Shown: in pieces, positions 29,969 through 38,331 of the stretch | Layout of the letters: every line of letters begins with the position of its first letter | Numbering within the stretch: position 1 is the first letter of the stretch | Origin: Arthrobacter sp. StoSoilB19 | Lineage (GTDB): Bacteria; Actinomycetota; Actinomycetes; Actinomycetales; Micrococcaceae | Length of the DNA stretch: 64,000 bases | Direction of reading: 5' to 3' | Assembly (NCBI RefSeq): GCF_019977275.1 | Contig: NZ_AP024650.1 | Location: 4,154,001-4,218,000 of the forward strand | Position numbers and translations under genes: made by a program | Notes under the pieces: model-generated | What the model was told of the DNA's origin: nothing | Databases searched by the model: none | The model's input: only the letters and a program-made list of their open reading frames with translations

Positions 29969-30802
29969 ATGAGCAGCTCAACGGAACCAGAGAACCTGCC
30001 TCCCCGGCGTGCCCGGGAGGACGAAACCGCCCGCAGCGGAAGCTACCGGGAGGCAGCCGCAGACGATGCCGCCACGCGCTCGATGGACCAGGCGCCGGCC
30101 GGCCAGCGGGAGCGGGACTACACCCGCGCCCCCGCCGCGGAGCGCGAATACCAGCCTGCCCCCACCAGGGCCACACCCGTGGTGGAACCGGTGGCAGACC
30201 CAACGCTTGCGAACCGGGAAACCGCCGTCGCGCGCCAGAAGGAGCGGTTTGGCGGCATCAAAGTGGGCTCGGCCTTCTTCGGATGGCTGACCGCCACCGG
30301 GATGGCCGTGCTCCTCACCGCACTGGTGGCAGCCGCCGGAACCGCCGTGGGCCTGGCCAGCAACACCGACGTCAACGAGGCCGTGAACCAGGCGGCGCAG
30401 AACAGCGGCACGGTTGGCCTGGTGGGCATCATCGTGCTGCTGGTGATCCTCTTCCTCTCCTACTACTGCGGCGGCTACGTGGCCGGGCGGATGGCCCGCT
30501 TCAACGGCCTCAAGCAGGGACTCATGGTCTGGATCTGGGCGCTGATCGCAGCCGTTGTGGTGGCCATCCTGGGCCTGGTGGCCGGGCAACAGTTCAACGT
30601 CCTGGCCAACCTGAACAGCTTCCCGCGGATCCCAATCAACGAGGGACAGCTGACCACCACCAGCATCATCGCCGCGATCGTGGTGGCGGCAGTCGCCCTT
30701 GTCGGCGCGCTGCTGGGCGGCCTGGCGGGCATGCGGTTCCACCGGAAGGTCGACCGCGCCGGATTCACCCCGGACAGCGAGTTTTACGACGACGGGGAGT
30801 AG
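29969..30802 (+). CDS. membrane protein with long disordered N-terminus
   Basis: 277 residues. Residues 1-95 are rich in Pro, Arg, Glu and Ala and look disordered and cytoplasmic. Four hydrophobic segments follow (GSAFFGWLTATGMAVLLTALVAAAG, GTVGLVGIIVLLVILFLSYYCGGYVAGRMAR, LMVWIWALIAAVVVAILGLVAGQQF, TSIIAAIVVAAVALVGALLGGLAGM). The YCGGYVAGRMARF segment resembles proteins annotated as YrzE/DUF-type stress membrane proteins, but I cannot name the family. A TetR-like operator lies upstream. Confidence 0.65.
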   Translation: MSSSTEPENLPPRRAREDETARSGSYREAAADDAATRSMDQAPAGQRERDYTRAPAAEREYQPAPTRATPVVEPVADPTLANRETAVARQKERFGGIKVGSAFFGWLTATGMAVLLTALVAAAGTAVGLASNTDVNEAVNQAAQNSGTVGLVGIIVLLVILFLSYYCGGYVAGRMARFNGLKQGLMVWIWALIAAVVVAILGLVAGQQFNVLANLNSFPRIPINEGQLTTTSIIAAIVVAAVALVGALLGGLAGMRFHRKVDRAGFTPDSEFYDDGE

Positions 30803-31201
30803 TCAGGCGAGGATGTCACCGTCCACATACAGCCACCGGCCATCCTCCCGGACAAACCTGCTGTTCTCGTGCAGGACCCCGCGTTCCCGGTTCTGCCGGT
30901 AGTAGGCCTTGAATTCGACGGTCCCTTCGGAATCGAAGGGACCGCCGTTGCTGGTGGACACAATGTCCAGGCGGCGCCATTCCATGGCCGTGTCCAGGTC
31001 CAGGCTGGCCGGCGCGGTGGACGGATGGTGGGTGCGCAGCAGGTAGTCCTCATCCAGCCGGACGAAGGCGCTGTAGCGTGACCGCATCAGCTGTTCGGCA
31101 GTGGCTGCAGATGCGCGGCCGGAAAGGAACCTGCCGCAACATTCGGCGTACGGCTCCCCGGACAGGCACGTGCAGTTCGCGGACTCCATCGATTCGGTCA
31201 T
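30803..31201 (-). CDS. YchJ-like (UPF0225) protein with SEC-C motif
   Basis: 132 residues. The N-terminal CTCLSGEPYAECCGRFLSG is a zinc-binding SEC-C motif; the rest (AEQLMRSRYSAFV, EYLLRTHHPS-like, VEFKAYYR, ENSRFVREDGRWLYVDG) matches the NTF2-fold YchJ family, which has no known biochemical function. Its stop codon lies directly against that of the convergent upstream gene, with no spacer. ATG at 31201 or 31189 could be used. Confidence 0.88.
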   Translation of the reverse strand: MTESMESANCTCLSGEPYAECCGRFLSGRASAATAEQLMRSRYSAFVRLDEDYLLRTHHPSTAPASLDLDTAMEWRRLDIVSTSNGGPFDSEGTVEFKAYYRQNRERGVLHENSRFVREDGRWLYVDGDILA

Positions 31202-31363
31202 CCGGTGATGCTGCCATATCCGGTAACAGCTTCGCTACAACCTCGAACCGTGCCGGGCAGGCGGCGGCATCGCCTGATAAAAATCCGTATGGTGGAGAAG
31301 GAGCCTGCCGCCGGCCGTGAGTGCCGGGGCGGCCCAGGATGTTGATTGGAGAGGAGAGAAGAC

Positions 31364-32023
31364 GTGGAGAACCCGGACACTCTCGTCCTCAACCTGACAT
31401 TCCTGGGCACGGTGGGCGTTGCCCTCCTTATGTTTCTGGTCCTCTTCCTGCTGGGCGTTATCACCTTGGTGCTCGCGGGCCTGGGCCGGTTTGCCGCCCT
31501 TGTGCTGATGGCCTTGTTCGGGCGCGTTCCCGGCAGGAGGGATTCTCCCGGTACCGCCGGCGCCCCCATGAATCCGGGCCAAGCCCGCAGGCCGCTCCGG
31601 GCTCGGGCCTCCGCACTCAAGCCGGACCGGCTGAAAAAGTCGCTCCGCACCGCCGTCGAACGCCATCCCAAGCTTGCCGCCGCCCGCCATGAACCCCCGG
31701 TCCTCGCTGAGGACTGGGCCTCCGCGGTCGCCGAGGCCGACAAGCGCGCCCAGGCCAGGGCGCGCGCCGCGGCGCCCGAAATCAAACTGTCGGTGCGGGA
31801 CCTTCCAGACCCGGCCGTCCCTGCCGACAAGGTGTCCGAGGTAGCCCCGCTGGTGGAGTCCGCCCTGCACAACCACCGGCCGCCGCATGAGCTGCCCAGG
31901 TCCTTCAAGAAGCCCCAGCCGCCTCATCCGGTACCGCCGCTGGATACCGGGTCCCTGGTTTCCATGGCCGGCCCACAGCAGGTGCTCAAGGAGAAGGCGC
32001 AGGATCCGCGCCCCCAGCCGTAA
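31364..32023 (+). CDS. membrane-anchored protein, unknown function
   Basis: 219 residues from a GTG start with GGAGAGGAGAG upstream. A single long hydrophobic region near the N-terminus (LTFLGTVGVALLMFLVLFLLGVITLVLAGLGRFAALVLMALFG) can form two helices; the rest is Pro-, Ala- and Arg-rich and probably disordered. No catalytic motif is visible. The N-terminal part resembles the small membrane protein at 27540-27842. Confidence 0.6.
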   Translation: MENPDTLVLNLTFLGTVGVALLMFLVLFLLGVITLVLAGLGRFAALVLMALFGRVPGRRDSPGTAGAPMNPGQARRPLRARASALKPDRLKKSLRTAVERHPKLAAARHEPPVLAEDWASAVAEADKRAQARARAAAPEIKLSVRDLPDPAVPADKVSEVAPLVESALHNHRPPHELPRSFKKPQPPHPVPPLDTGSLVSMAGPQQVLKEKAQDPRPQP

Positions 32024-32042
32024 GGGAGAAACGGCCAAGCCC

Positions 32043-32071
32043 TTACCCTGAGCAACCATCTGGGTTAGCGT
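32043..32071 (+). promoter_or_regulatory. promoter of the aldo-keto reductase gene, leaderless
   Basis: TTACCC (32043-32048), 17-nt spacer, TAGCGT (32066-32071); the ATG begins 6 nt after the -10. The transcript would begin at or one base before the start codon. Confidence 0.55.
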
Positions 32072-32077
32072 GAACAT

Positions 32078-33082
32078 ATGGAATTCAGATACCTCGGAAA
32101 CAGCGGCTTCAAAGTCTCGGAAATCACGTTCGGCAACTGGCTGACGCACGGCTCGCAGGTGGAAAACGACGTTGCCACCCAGTGCGTGCGGGCTGCCCTC
32201 GACGCCGGCATCAGCACCTTCGATACCGCCGACGTCTACGCCAACACAGCCGCGGAAACCGTCCTGGGCCAGGCCCTGAAGGACGAGCGCCGCGAGTCCC
32301 TGGAAATCTTCACCAAAGTCTTTGGCCCCACCGGACCCAAGGGCAAGAACGATCTTGGCCTGTCCCGCAAACACATCATGGAGTCCATCAATGGCTCGCT
32401 GCGGAGGCTGCAAACGGACTACGTGGACCTCTACCAGGCCCACCGCTATGACTTCGAAACGCCGCTGGAAGAAACCATGCAGGCCTTCGCGGACATCGTC
32501 CGGCAGGGCAAGGCGCTGTACATCGGCGTGAGCGAGTGGACCGCTGACCAGCTCCGCGAGGGCCACAAGCTGTCCAAAGAGCTTGGCTTCCAGCTCATCT
32601 CCAACCAGCCGCAGTACTCCATGCTGTGGCGCGTGATCGAAGCCGAGGTGGTCCCGGCGTCGGAGGAACTGGGGGTCTCCCAGATTGTCTGGTCGCCCAT
32701 GGCCCAGGGCGTCCTCAGCGGCAAGTACCAGCCCGGCCAGCCCGCTCCGGAGGGCAGCCGCGCCACGGATGAAAAGGGCGGCGCCAAGATGATCCAGCGC
32801 TGGATGCGCGACGACGTCCTGGCAGCCGTGCAGGAACTGAAGCCGATCGCCCAGGAAGCGGGCCTCTCCATGCCGCAGCTGGCTGTGGCATGGGTGCTGC
32901 AGAACCCCAACGTTGCGTCAGCCATCGTGGGTGCCTCGCGGCCCGAGCAGATTGCCGACAGCGTGGGCGCAGCCGGCGTGAAGCTGGAGGCGGAGGTCCT
33001 CAAGAAGATCGACGACGCCGTCGGTGGCCTTGCTGAACGGGACCCCGCACAGACCAAGTCGCCGGCCACGCGGGAAGCGTAA
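32078..33082 (+). CDS. aldo/keto reductase (YghZ/Kv-beta-like)
   Basis: 334 residues of the NADPH-dependent aldo-keto reductase TIM barrel. The catalytic tetrad can be read as Asp in FDTADVY with its Tyr, Lys in EIFTKVFG and His in YQAHRYD. The N-terminus MEFRYLGNSGFKVSEITFGNW is typical of the group containing YghZ and the voltage-gated potassium channel beta subunit. It reduces aldehydes or ketones; the natural substrate is not identifiable. The following NmrA-like gene starts immediately after its stop codon. Confidence 0.9.
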   Translation: MEFRYLGNSGFKVSEITFGNWLTHGSQVENDVATQCVRAALDAGISTFDTADVYANTAAETVLGQALKDERRESLEIFTKVFGPTGPKGKNDLGLSRKHIMESINGSLRRLQTDYVDLYQAHRYDFETPLEETMQAFADIVRQGKALYIGVSEWTADQLREGHKLSKELGFQLISNQPQYSMLWRVIEAEVVPASEELGVSQIVWSPMAQGVLSGKYQPGQPAPEGSRATDEKGGAKMIQRWMRDDVLAAVQELKPIAQEAGLSMPQLAVAWVLQNPNVASAIVGASRPEQIADSVGAAGVKLEAEVLKKIDDAVGGLAERDPAQTKSPATREA

Positions 33083-33958
33083 GTGGCGTCCCCGTCGGAA
33101 CTGTCCCCGTCAGAGCTCCCGGAGCTTGCGGTCACCGGGGCCACCGGAGGCCTGGGCGGAATGCTGGCGCGGCAGCTTGCCGCCTCCGGCTTCGCCCAGC
33201 GCCTGCTGGTGCGCGATGCCACACGGGCGCCACAGCTGGATGACGCTCATCCCGTGGTGTGTTCCTACGGGGACGGCGCTGCCTCCCGGCGCGCCCTGGA
33301 GGGGGCGAAAATCCTCTTCATGGTGTCCGCCGCGGAGGCCGAAGACAGGCTGCAGCAGCACTACGCATTTGTGGACGCCGCTGCTGATGCCGGAGTGGAG
33401 CACGTGGTGTACACGTCCTTTTACCGGGCCGCGCCGGACGCCACCTTCACCCTGGCCAGGGACCATCACGCCACGGAGGAGCGGATCAGGGCGTCCGGGA
33501 TGCAATACACCTTCCTGCGGGACAACTTCTACCTCGACTTCCTGCCGCTGCTGGCCGGGGAGGACGGCGTGATCCGCGGGCCTGCCGGCGACGGCGTGTT
33601 CTCGGGCGTGGCCCGGGAGGATGTTGCCCGCTGCGCCCATGCGGTCCTGCGGGATCCGACCATCCACAAGGGCAAGACCTATGACCTGACCGGTCCGGAG
33701 GAACTGACCCTGGCACAGGCGGCGGAGGTGCTGAGCACCGGGACCGGGCGCACCATCAGCTACCACCCCGAGACGGTGGAGGAAGCCTATGCGTCCCGGG
33801 CCTCCTACGGTGTGCCGCAGTGGCAGCTGGACGCCTGGGTCAGCACCTACACGGCGATGGCCGCCGGTGAGATGGCGGGGCTCTCGCCGGATATCCACGG
33901 GCTGACCGGCCAGGACCCCATCAGCCTTGCCGAGTTCCTGACGCGGCCGGTGCTGTAG
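33083..33958 (+). CDS. NmrA-like NAD(P)-binding protein
   Basis: 291 residues. GTG start directly after the aldo-keto reductase stop (TAAGTG). The Rossmann motif VTGATGGLGG is near residue 18. DNFYLDFLPLLAG and PAGDGVFSGVAREDVARCA match the NmrA/QOR2-type atypical SDR group, which lacks the usual Tyr-x-x-x-Lys catalytic pair. Members act as quinone or NAD(P)H sensors or reductases. Shared transcription with the reductase suggests a redox role. Confidence 0.85.
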   Translation: MASPSELSPSELPELAVTGATGGLGGMLARQLAASGFAQRLLVRDATRAPQLDDAHPVVCSYGDGAASRRALEGAKILFMVSAAEAEDRLQQHYAFVDAAADAGVEHVVYTSFYRAAPDATFTLARDHHATEERIRASGMQYTFLRDNFYLDFLPLLAGEDGVIRGPAGDGVFSGVAREDVARCAHAVLRDPTIHKGKTYDLTGPEELTLAQAAEVLSTGTGRTISYHPETVEEAYASRASYGVPQWQLDAWVSTYTAMAAGEMAGLSPDIHGLTGQDPISLAEFLTRPVL

Positions 33959-34018
33959 TGGGCAGGTTTATGCGTTGACGGGCGGATGGACCCGGCGTAG
34001 ACCTGTGGCGGGGACCTT

Positions 34019-34052
34019 TTACTCCGCCAAGCAGGGTTACTACGCCAAGCAG
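34019..34052. repeat. 16-bp direct repeat before the molybdoenzyme gene
   Basis: TTACTCCGCCAAGCAG (34019-34034) and TTACTACGCCAAGCAG (34037-34052) differ at one base and repeat with an 18-nt period, 12 nt before ATG 34065. They may be tandem sites for a regulator. If translation starts upstream they would encode a repeated SAKQGYYAKQ stretch. Confidence 0.6.
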
Positions 34053-34064
34053 AATCGCACCGCC

Positions 34065-35198
34065 ATGAATCACAGCAACCAGCAGTCCATTGGCCAGGAG
34101 CCGGCGGCAGGGCAGGCGCCGGTACTGTCCCCGGCCGCGCAGCCCGTGTCAGGTCCACTGACGCGTGAGGAGCTGCAGCTCGCCGCCCGGAACCATTCCT
34201 TGCCGCTGGAGGCGCTCCGCCGCGACGTCACGCCGCCGGGGCTTCACTACGTGTTGACCCACTTCGACATTCCCGACCTTGATGCTTCGTCCTGGCATCT
34301 GCGGATCGGCGGCGCAGTGGAACGTGCCCTGGAGCTGGGAATGGCGGCACTTCGCAGGGATCCGGCCATCACCGTCCCGGTCACCCTCGAGTGCGCGGGC
34401 AACGGCCGCTCGCTCCTGGAACCGCGGCCCCTAAGCCAGCCCTGGGTGCTGGAGGCGGTGGGCACGGCGCACTGGACCGGGGTGCCGCTGGCGTACCTCC
34501 TGGGCAAGGCGGGGGTGCTGCCGGACGCGGTGGAGGTGGTCTTCACCGGAGCCGATGCCGGGGTTCAGGGCGGCGTCCCCCAGCAGTACGCGCGGAGCCT
34601 GCCGATCCGTGAAGCGCTGCGTCCCGACGTCGTTCTTGCCTACAAGATGAACGGCACCGACCTTCCGCCGCAGCATGGGTACCCGCTGCGGCTGGTGGTG
34701 CCAGGCTGGTACGGCATGGCCAGCGTGAAGTGGCTGCAGTCCATCGACGTGGTCCGGGCGCCGTTCACCGGGTTCCAGCAGCAGTCCGCCTACCGCTACC
34801 AGAGTTCCGCGGACGACGCCGGCAGGCCGGTCATGCGGATCAGGGTGCGTTCGTTGATGGTTCCGCCGGGCGTTCCGGACTTCTTCACCCGGCAACGGTT
34901 CCTTCGCCCGGGCCCGGTCATGCTGGAAGGCAGGGCCTGGTCAGGGGAAGGCGCCGTGACCGCCGTCGAGGTGGGGATTGACGGCACCTGGCTGCCGGCC
35001 CATCTGGACAAGCCGTCCGGCGGATTCGCGTGGCGGAGGTGGAGCCTGCCCTGGGTGGCCGACCCCGGCGAGCACGTCCTGGCCTGCCGCGCCACGGACG
35101 TCACTGGTGCCACCCAGCCCCTGGAGCAGAACTGGAACTACCAGGGGATGGGCAACAACATGGTGCAGCGGGTCAGCGTGACGGTGGAGTCAAATTAG
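34065..35198 (+). CDS. sulfite-oxidase-type molybdopterin enzyme
   Basis: 377 residues from ATG 34065. The molybdenum-cofactor domain has the Mo-ligating cysteine in TLECAGNGR, preceded by HYVLTHFDIP. GWYGMASVKWLQSIDVV matches the substrate and cofactor region of sulfite oxidases. The C-terminal third (LMVPPGVPDFF...GRAWSGEGAVTAVEVGID) is the Ig-like Mo-co dimerisation domain. No twin-arginine or Sec signal is visible, so a cytoplasmic or unusual localisation is implied. TTG 33975 and a GTG are alternative starts that would add an unconserved leader containing the direct repeat. Probable function is oxidation of sulfite or another small substrate. Confidence 0.85.
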   Translation: MNHSNQQSIGQEPAAGQAPVLSPAAQPVSGPLTREELQLAARNHSLPLEALRRDVTPPGLHYVLTHFDIPDLDASSWHLRIGGAVERALELGMAALRRDPAITVPVTLECAGNGRSLLEPRPLSQPWVLEAVGTAHWTGVPLAYLLGKAGVLPDAVEVVFTGADAGVQGGVPQQYARSLPIREALRPDVVLAYKMNGTDLPPQHGYPLRLVVPGWYGMASVKWLQSIDVVRAPFTGFQQQSAYRYQSSADDAGRPVMRIRVRSLMVPPGVPDFFTRQRFLRPGPVMLEGRAWSGEGAVTAVEVGIDGTWLPAHLDKPSGGFAWRRWSLPWVADPGEHVLACRATDVTGATQPLEQNWNYQGMGNNMVQRVSVTVESN

Positions 35199-35238
35199 TC
35201 CTGCGTGCAAGGGTACGGCCGGTCAGGGTTACCGGGCA

Positions 35239-35664
35239 TCACAGCAGGCTGGCCGGTGCCATGACCAGCGCGACCAGGGCCGTGATGGAGAGTCCCACAA
35301 CAATCGGCCCTGCCACAAGCATCCACGTCGTGGCCGGGTAGCGGCGGTAGCCCCTGCCCCGCAGCCTTGCCGTCCACAAGGCTCCGTAGGCAATGCTGGC
35401 CACCACGTACGGGACGCCCAGGGCGGGCAGCGCCAATCCAATCCAGATGGTCGCCTGCAGGACTGCCGAAGTGCCGCCGGCATACATGTCCCCGACTCTT
35501 GACGTGCCCATCATGAGCAGGAGCAGCAGAAGCAGCAACAAAATCGCGGCCAGGACCAGCAGGACCGTCCGGAACGTCCCCGCCCATGCAGGCAACGCAG
35601 GCCTTTGTGATGAATCCGGACAGGCTCTGGGGTCCTGGTGCTGGTGAGGGCGGTAGGGCTCCAC
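35239..35664 (-). CDS. membrane protein, unknown function
   Basis: 141 residues from GTG 35664, with GGAAGAGAG upstream. Three hydrophobic segments: RTVLLVLAAILLLLLLLLLM, VLQATIWIGLALPALGVPYVVASIAYGALW and MLVAGPIVVGLSITALVALVM. The N-terminal 35 residues are polar and Pro/Gln rich. It is divergent from the S4-domain gene. I cannot assign a family. Confidence 0.6.
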   Translation of the reverse strand: MEPYRPHQHQDPRACPDSSQRPALPAWAGTFRTVLLVLAAILLLLLLLLLMMGTSRVGDMYAGGTSAVLQATIWIGLALPALGVPYVVASIAYGALWTARLRGRGYRRYPATTWMLVAGPIVVGLSITALVALVMAPASLL

Positions 35665-35731
35665 GTTTCTCTCTTCCTGGCAGGTGCTCCAAGTCTTGCA
35701 CGAGGCGCGGGACGGCACGACGCGCCGCGGC

Positions 35732-35737
35732 TATACT
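35732..35737 (+). promoter_or_regulatory. -10 hexamer of the S4-domain gene
   Basis: TATACT, a near-perfect -10, ends 11 nt before ATG 35749, so the mRNA leader would be about 5 nt. The -35 region is GC-rich and unclear. Confidence 0.5.
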
Positions 35738-35748
35738 CGGTGCCAACC

Positions 35749-36132
35749 ATGACCAGCCTCCCCTCATCCCCCGCCAGTGTCCGAATCGATGCCTGGCTGT
35801 GGGCCATTCGCGCCTATAAGACGCGGTCCGCCGCCACGGCAGCCTGCCGCGCCGGGCATGTCCGCCTCAACGGCAGCCCTTCCAAGGCATCAGCCACCCT
35901 CGTCACCGGTGATACCGTGACCGTCCGCATGCCGGGATACGAGCGCATCCTGGAGGTTCGGCGGCTGATCGCCAAACGTGTGGGAGCCGAGGCGGCATCG
36001 CACTGCTTTACCGACCACACTCCCCCGCGGCCTGTCCTGCCGGCACTTGGCCTGCCGCAACGGGACCGGGGCGCCGGGCGGCCCACCAAGAAGGACCGTC
36101 GCGAGATGGAGCGTTTGCGCGGCCCTGCGTGA
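35749..36132 (+). CDS. S4-domain RNA-binding protein (Hsp15/HslR-like)
   Basis: 127 residues. The S4 fold occupies residues 10-70: VRIDAWLWAIRAYKTRSAATAACRAGHVRLNGSPSKASATLVTGD. The tail is basic (KKDRREMERLRGPA). Hsp15 binds 50S subunits carrying stalled peptidyl-tRNA, and the family includes similar recycling factors. ATG 35749 was chosen over an upstream frame since the S4 domain begins right after it and a TATACT -10 precedes it. Confidence 0.88.
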   Translation: MTSLPSSPASVRIDAWLWAIRAYKTRSAATAACRAGHVRLNGSPSKASATLVTGDTVTVRMPGYERILEVRRLIAKRVGAEAASHCFTDHTPPRPVLPALGLPQRDRGAGRPTKKDRREMERLRGPA

Positions 36133-36149
36133 GGAGCGTGCTGCAGAGG

Positions 36150-36662
36150 TCAACCGCCAGACTTGGTGCGCGCCTGCACGAGGTTAGCGAACGGCAACCG
36201 GCAGAATTCCGCCACGAAAGCTGAATGGCAGGCCGCTTCTGCGTCATTCAGTTGTTCCGCCGGGAGTTCTTTCCACGCAATGGCCAGTGATCCAGCATTG
36301 GCCAGCTGCCAGATCGCCCGCCCATCCCAGTGCCCGGGGGGCTTTCCTTGCCCGAAGTCCACAAACTCCTGGATCTGACGTCGCAGCCCCCGGTTACCTT
36401 TGCTTCCCGGCCCGGCCTTTCCGACATAGAGAACGACGGCGCCCTCTACCCACTCGGCGGTCAGAGCGGCGGCGGAGAGGGACGGTTCCTTCTTCTTGAA
36501 GACTCCTGCTGTGCTTTTCGTGAGGAAGCGCGGCTGGAAACCTTCCGGAGCCACGACGGTGAAGAGGCCTGTTGCCTGCGGGATCCTCATGGTCTCGAGA
36601 TCCTGGATGGGCCGGAAGCCAGCGAAACCTTCGGCCTTCAGGCCCTTCCTGGTGAACTGCAT
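36150..36662 (-). CDS. GIY-YIG-like domain protein
   Basis: About 170 residues from ATG 36662. The central VVLYVGKAGPGSKGNRGLRRQIQEFVDFGQGK segment resembles the GIY-YIG nuclease core (YVGKA..LRRRL), and GHWDGRAIWQLANA follows. The first Tyr-containing half of the motif is not clearly present (GLFTVV near residue 31), and the catalytic Glu cannot be assigned. The coding sequence looks lower in GC than its neighbours. It lies between the S4-domain gene and a convergent-start DUF222 HNH gene. Could be a small nuclease or a binding-only relative. Confidence 0.6.
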   Translation of the reverse strand: MQFTRKGLKAEGFAGFRPIQDLETMRIPQATGLFTVVAPEGFQPRFLTKSTAGVFKKKEPSLSAAALTAEWVEGAVVLYVGKAGPGSKGNRGLRRQIQEFVDFGQGKPPGHWDGRAIWQLANAGSLAIAWKELPAEQLNDAEAACHSAFVAEFCRLPFANLVQARTKSGG

Positions 36663-36770
36663 AATCCATTGAACAGCATGTCCTCGGACCCTCACTGTTG
36701 CAGCCTGCCGTTTTCCACATAGGGCTTTTGGGTGGCTGTCGTTGTCGGACCCTGGTGGAAGACTTTGGTC

Positions 36771-38201
36771 ATGGAAGCGGTTGGTGGGATGGCGGCAGTG
36801 CTTGGGGCGGAGCCTCGGGGGCTGTTGGCTGCTGGTCCGCTGCATCGCACGTTTGCTGTTACGGGTGTCAAGGATGGGCTTCCGTTCCCGCCTGCTGCGC
36901 CTTCGATTGGTGATGTCTTGAAGCTGCGCGCTTCTGTTCCGCTGGCTGCCGACAGCGCGGGGATGATCGACCAGATGCGTGGGCTGGAGGATTTGAAGTG
37001 CCTTGCCGGTGCCCGTCAGGCCGATACCGCGGTGGCGTTTGATCTACAGCAGCGGGGTGAGCAGGCCGCCGCCGGGGTCCCGGCTCATGAGCAGGCTGCC
37101 GGGGTCGCGGCGCAGCTCGCGTTGGCCCGGCGGGAATCACCGGCCAGGGGGCCCCGGTTGCTCGGCCTGGCCAGAACCCTTCCCGGGATGCCGCGCACGT
37201 TCGCGGCGTTCCGGGCGGGCCGGCTGAATGAATGGCGGGCAACCCTGATCGTGAAGGAAACCATCTGTCTGTCAGCGGAGGACCGGGCCGGGGTGGATGA
37301 GGCACTCGCCGCCGACACCGGCACCCTGGACGGCGCCGGCGACAAGGCCATCATTGCCTCGGTCCGGGCCGCCGCGTACCGGCGGGACCCGGCAGCGGTC
37401 GCCAAACGGGCCGCCCGTGCGGTCACGGAACGGACGGTGAGCCTGCGGCCGGCCCCGGACACCATGGCCTACCTGACCGCGCTGCTGCCCGTCGCCCAGG
37501 CCGTGGCCGCCTACGCCGCGTTGTCCCGCGAGGCGGATACGGTGCGTTCGGCCGGGGATGGGCGCTCCCGGGTGCAGGTCATGGCTGACGCCCTCGTCGA
37601 ACGCGTCACCGGGACCCCTGGAGGCGTCAGCGGGGTCGAGATCCAGCTCGTGATGACCGACCGGACCTTCCTCCAGGGTGATGCCGAACCCGCACGGCTC
37701 CCCGGCTACGGCACCATCCCCGCCGCCTGGGCCCGGAACATCGCCCTCACCGGCGCCGGCCACACCGAACCCAGCCTGTGGGTCCGCCGGCTTTACACCG
37801 CCCCCGGCAGCGGGGATCTGGTGGGCATGGATTCCAGGGCCCGGCTGTTCCCGGCGGGGTTGAAACGCTTCCTGCAGATCCGGGACGATACCTGCCGCAC
37901 CCCGTACTGCGACGCCCCGATCCGGCACCACGACCACATCGCCGCCTGGCGCGATGGCGGATCCACGAGCGCCGGCAACGGCCAGGGCCTCCGCGAAGCC
38001 TGCAACCACACCAAGGAAACCCCCGGCTGGACCGCCCAACAGGTGCCCGGCCCGCGGCATACGGTGGCAACCACCACCCCCACCGGCCACACCTACCATT
38101 CCACCGCACCACCACCACCCGGAACGCCACACCCCTGCTCGCCCGCCGGCAGGAGCACGATCACGCAACTCCCACGAAGAGTGGCTGGCTTTCGCGCATG
38201 A
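36771..38201 (+). CDS. DUF222 domain HNH endonuclease
   Basis: About 476 residues from ATG 36771 (a GTG at 36732 is possible). Long Ala/Arg-rich DUF222 region (about 60-330) followed by a C-terminal HNH domain: CRTPYCDAPIRHHDHIAAWRDGGSTSAGNGQGLREACNHTKE, with the His pair and the final Asn/His in place. A Pro-rich tail closes it. Such genes occur in many copies in actinobacterial genomes, and recombination between copies is common; natural role unknown. Confidence 0.88.
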   Translation: MEAVGGMAAVLGAEPRGLLAAGPLHRTFAVTGVKDGLPFPPAAPSIGDVLKLRASVPLAADSAGMIDQMRGLEDLKCLAGARQADTAVAFDLQQRGEQAAAGVPAHEQAAGVAAQLALARRESPARGPRLLGLARTLPGMPRTFAAFRAGRLNEWRATLIVKETICLSAEDRAGVDEALAADTGTLDGAGDKAIIASVRAAAYRRDPAAVAKRAARAVTERTVSLRPAPDTMAYLTALLPVAQAVAAYAALSREADTVRSAGDGRSRVQVMADALVERVTGTPGGVSGVEIQLVMTDRTFLQGDAEPARLPGYGTIPAAWARNIALTGAGHTEPSLWVRRLYTAPGSGDLVGMDSRARLFPAGLKRFLQIRDDTCRTPYCDAPIRHHDHIAAWRDGGSTSAGNGQGLREACNHTKETPGWTAQQVPGPRHTVATTTPTGHTYHSTAPPPPGTPHPCSPAGRSTITQLPRRVAGFRA

Positions 38202-38331
38202 GGCCCCCTGACGTCGTCATTTACTCCCACAGCCCGGCCGGCCCAAATTTGGTGTGCCCACCCCTCCCCGCAAAAGCGTAGAGTGGCATAGGACGCCTGA
38301 TTCTGGACGCCTCGCTGCAAAGGGAGAAATC

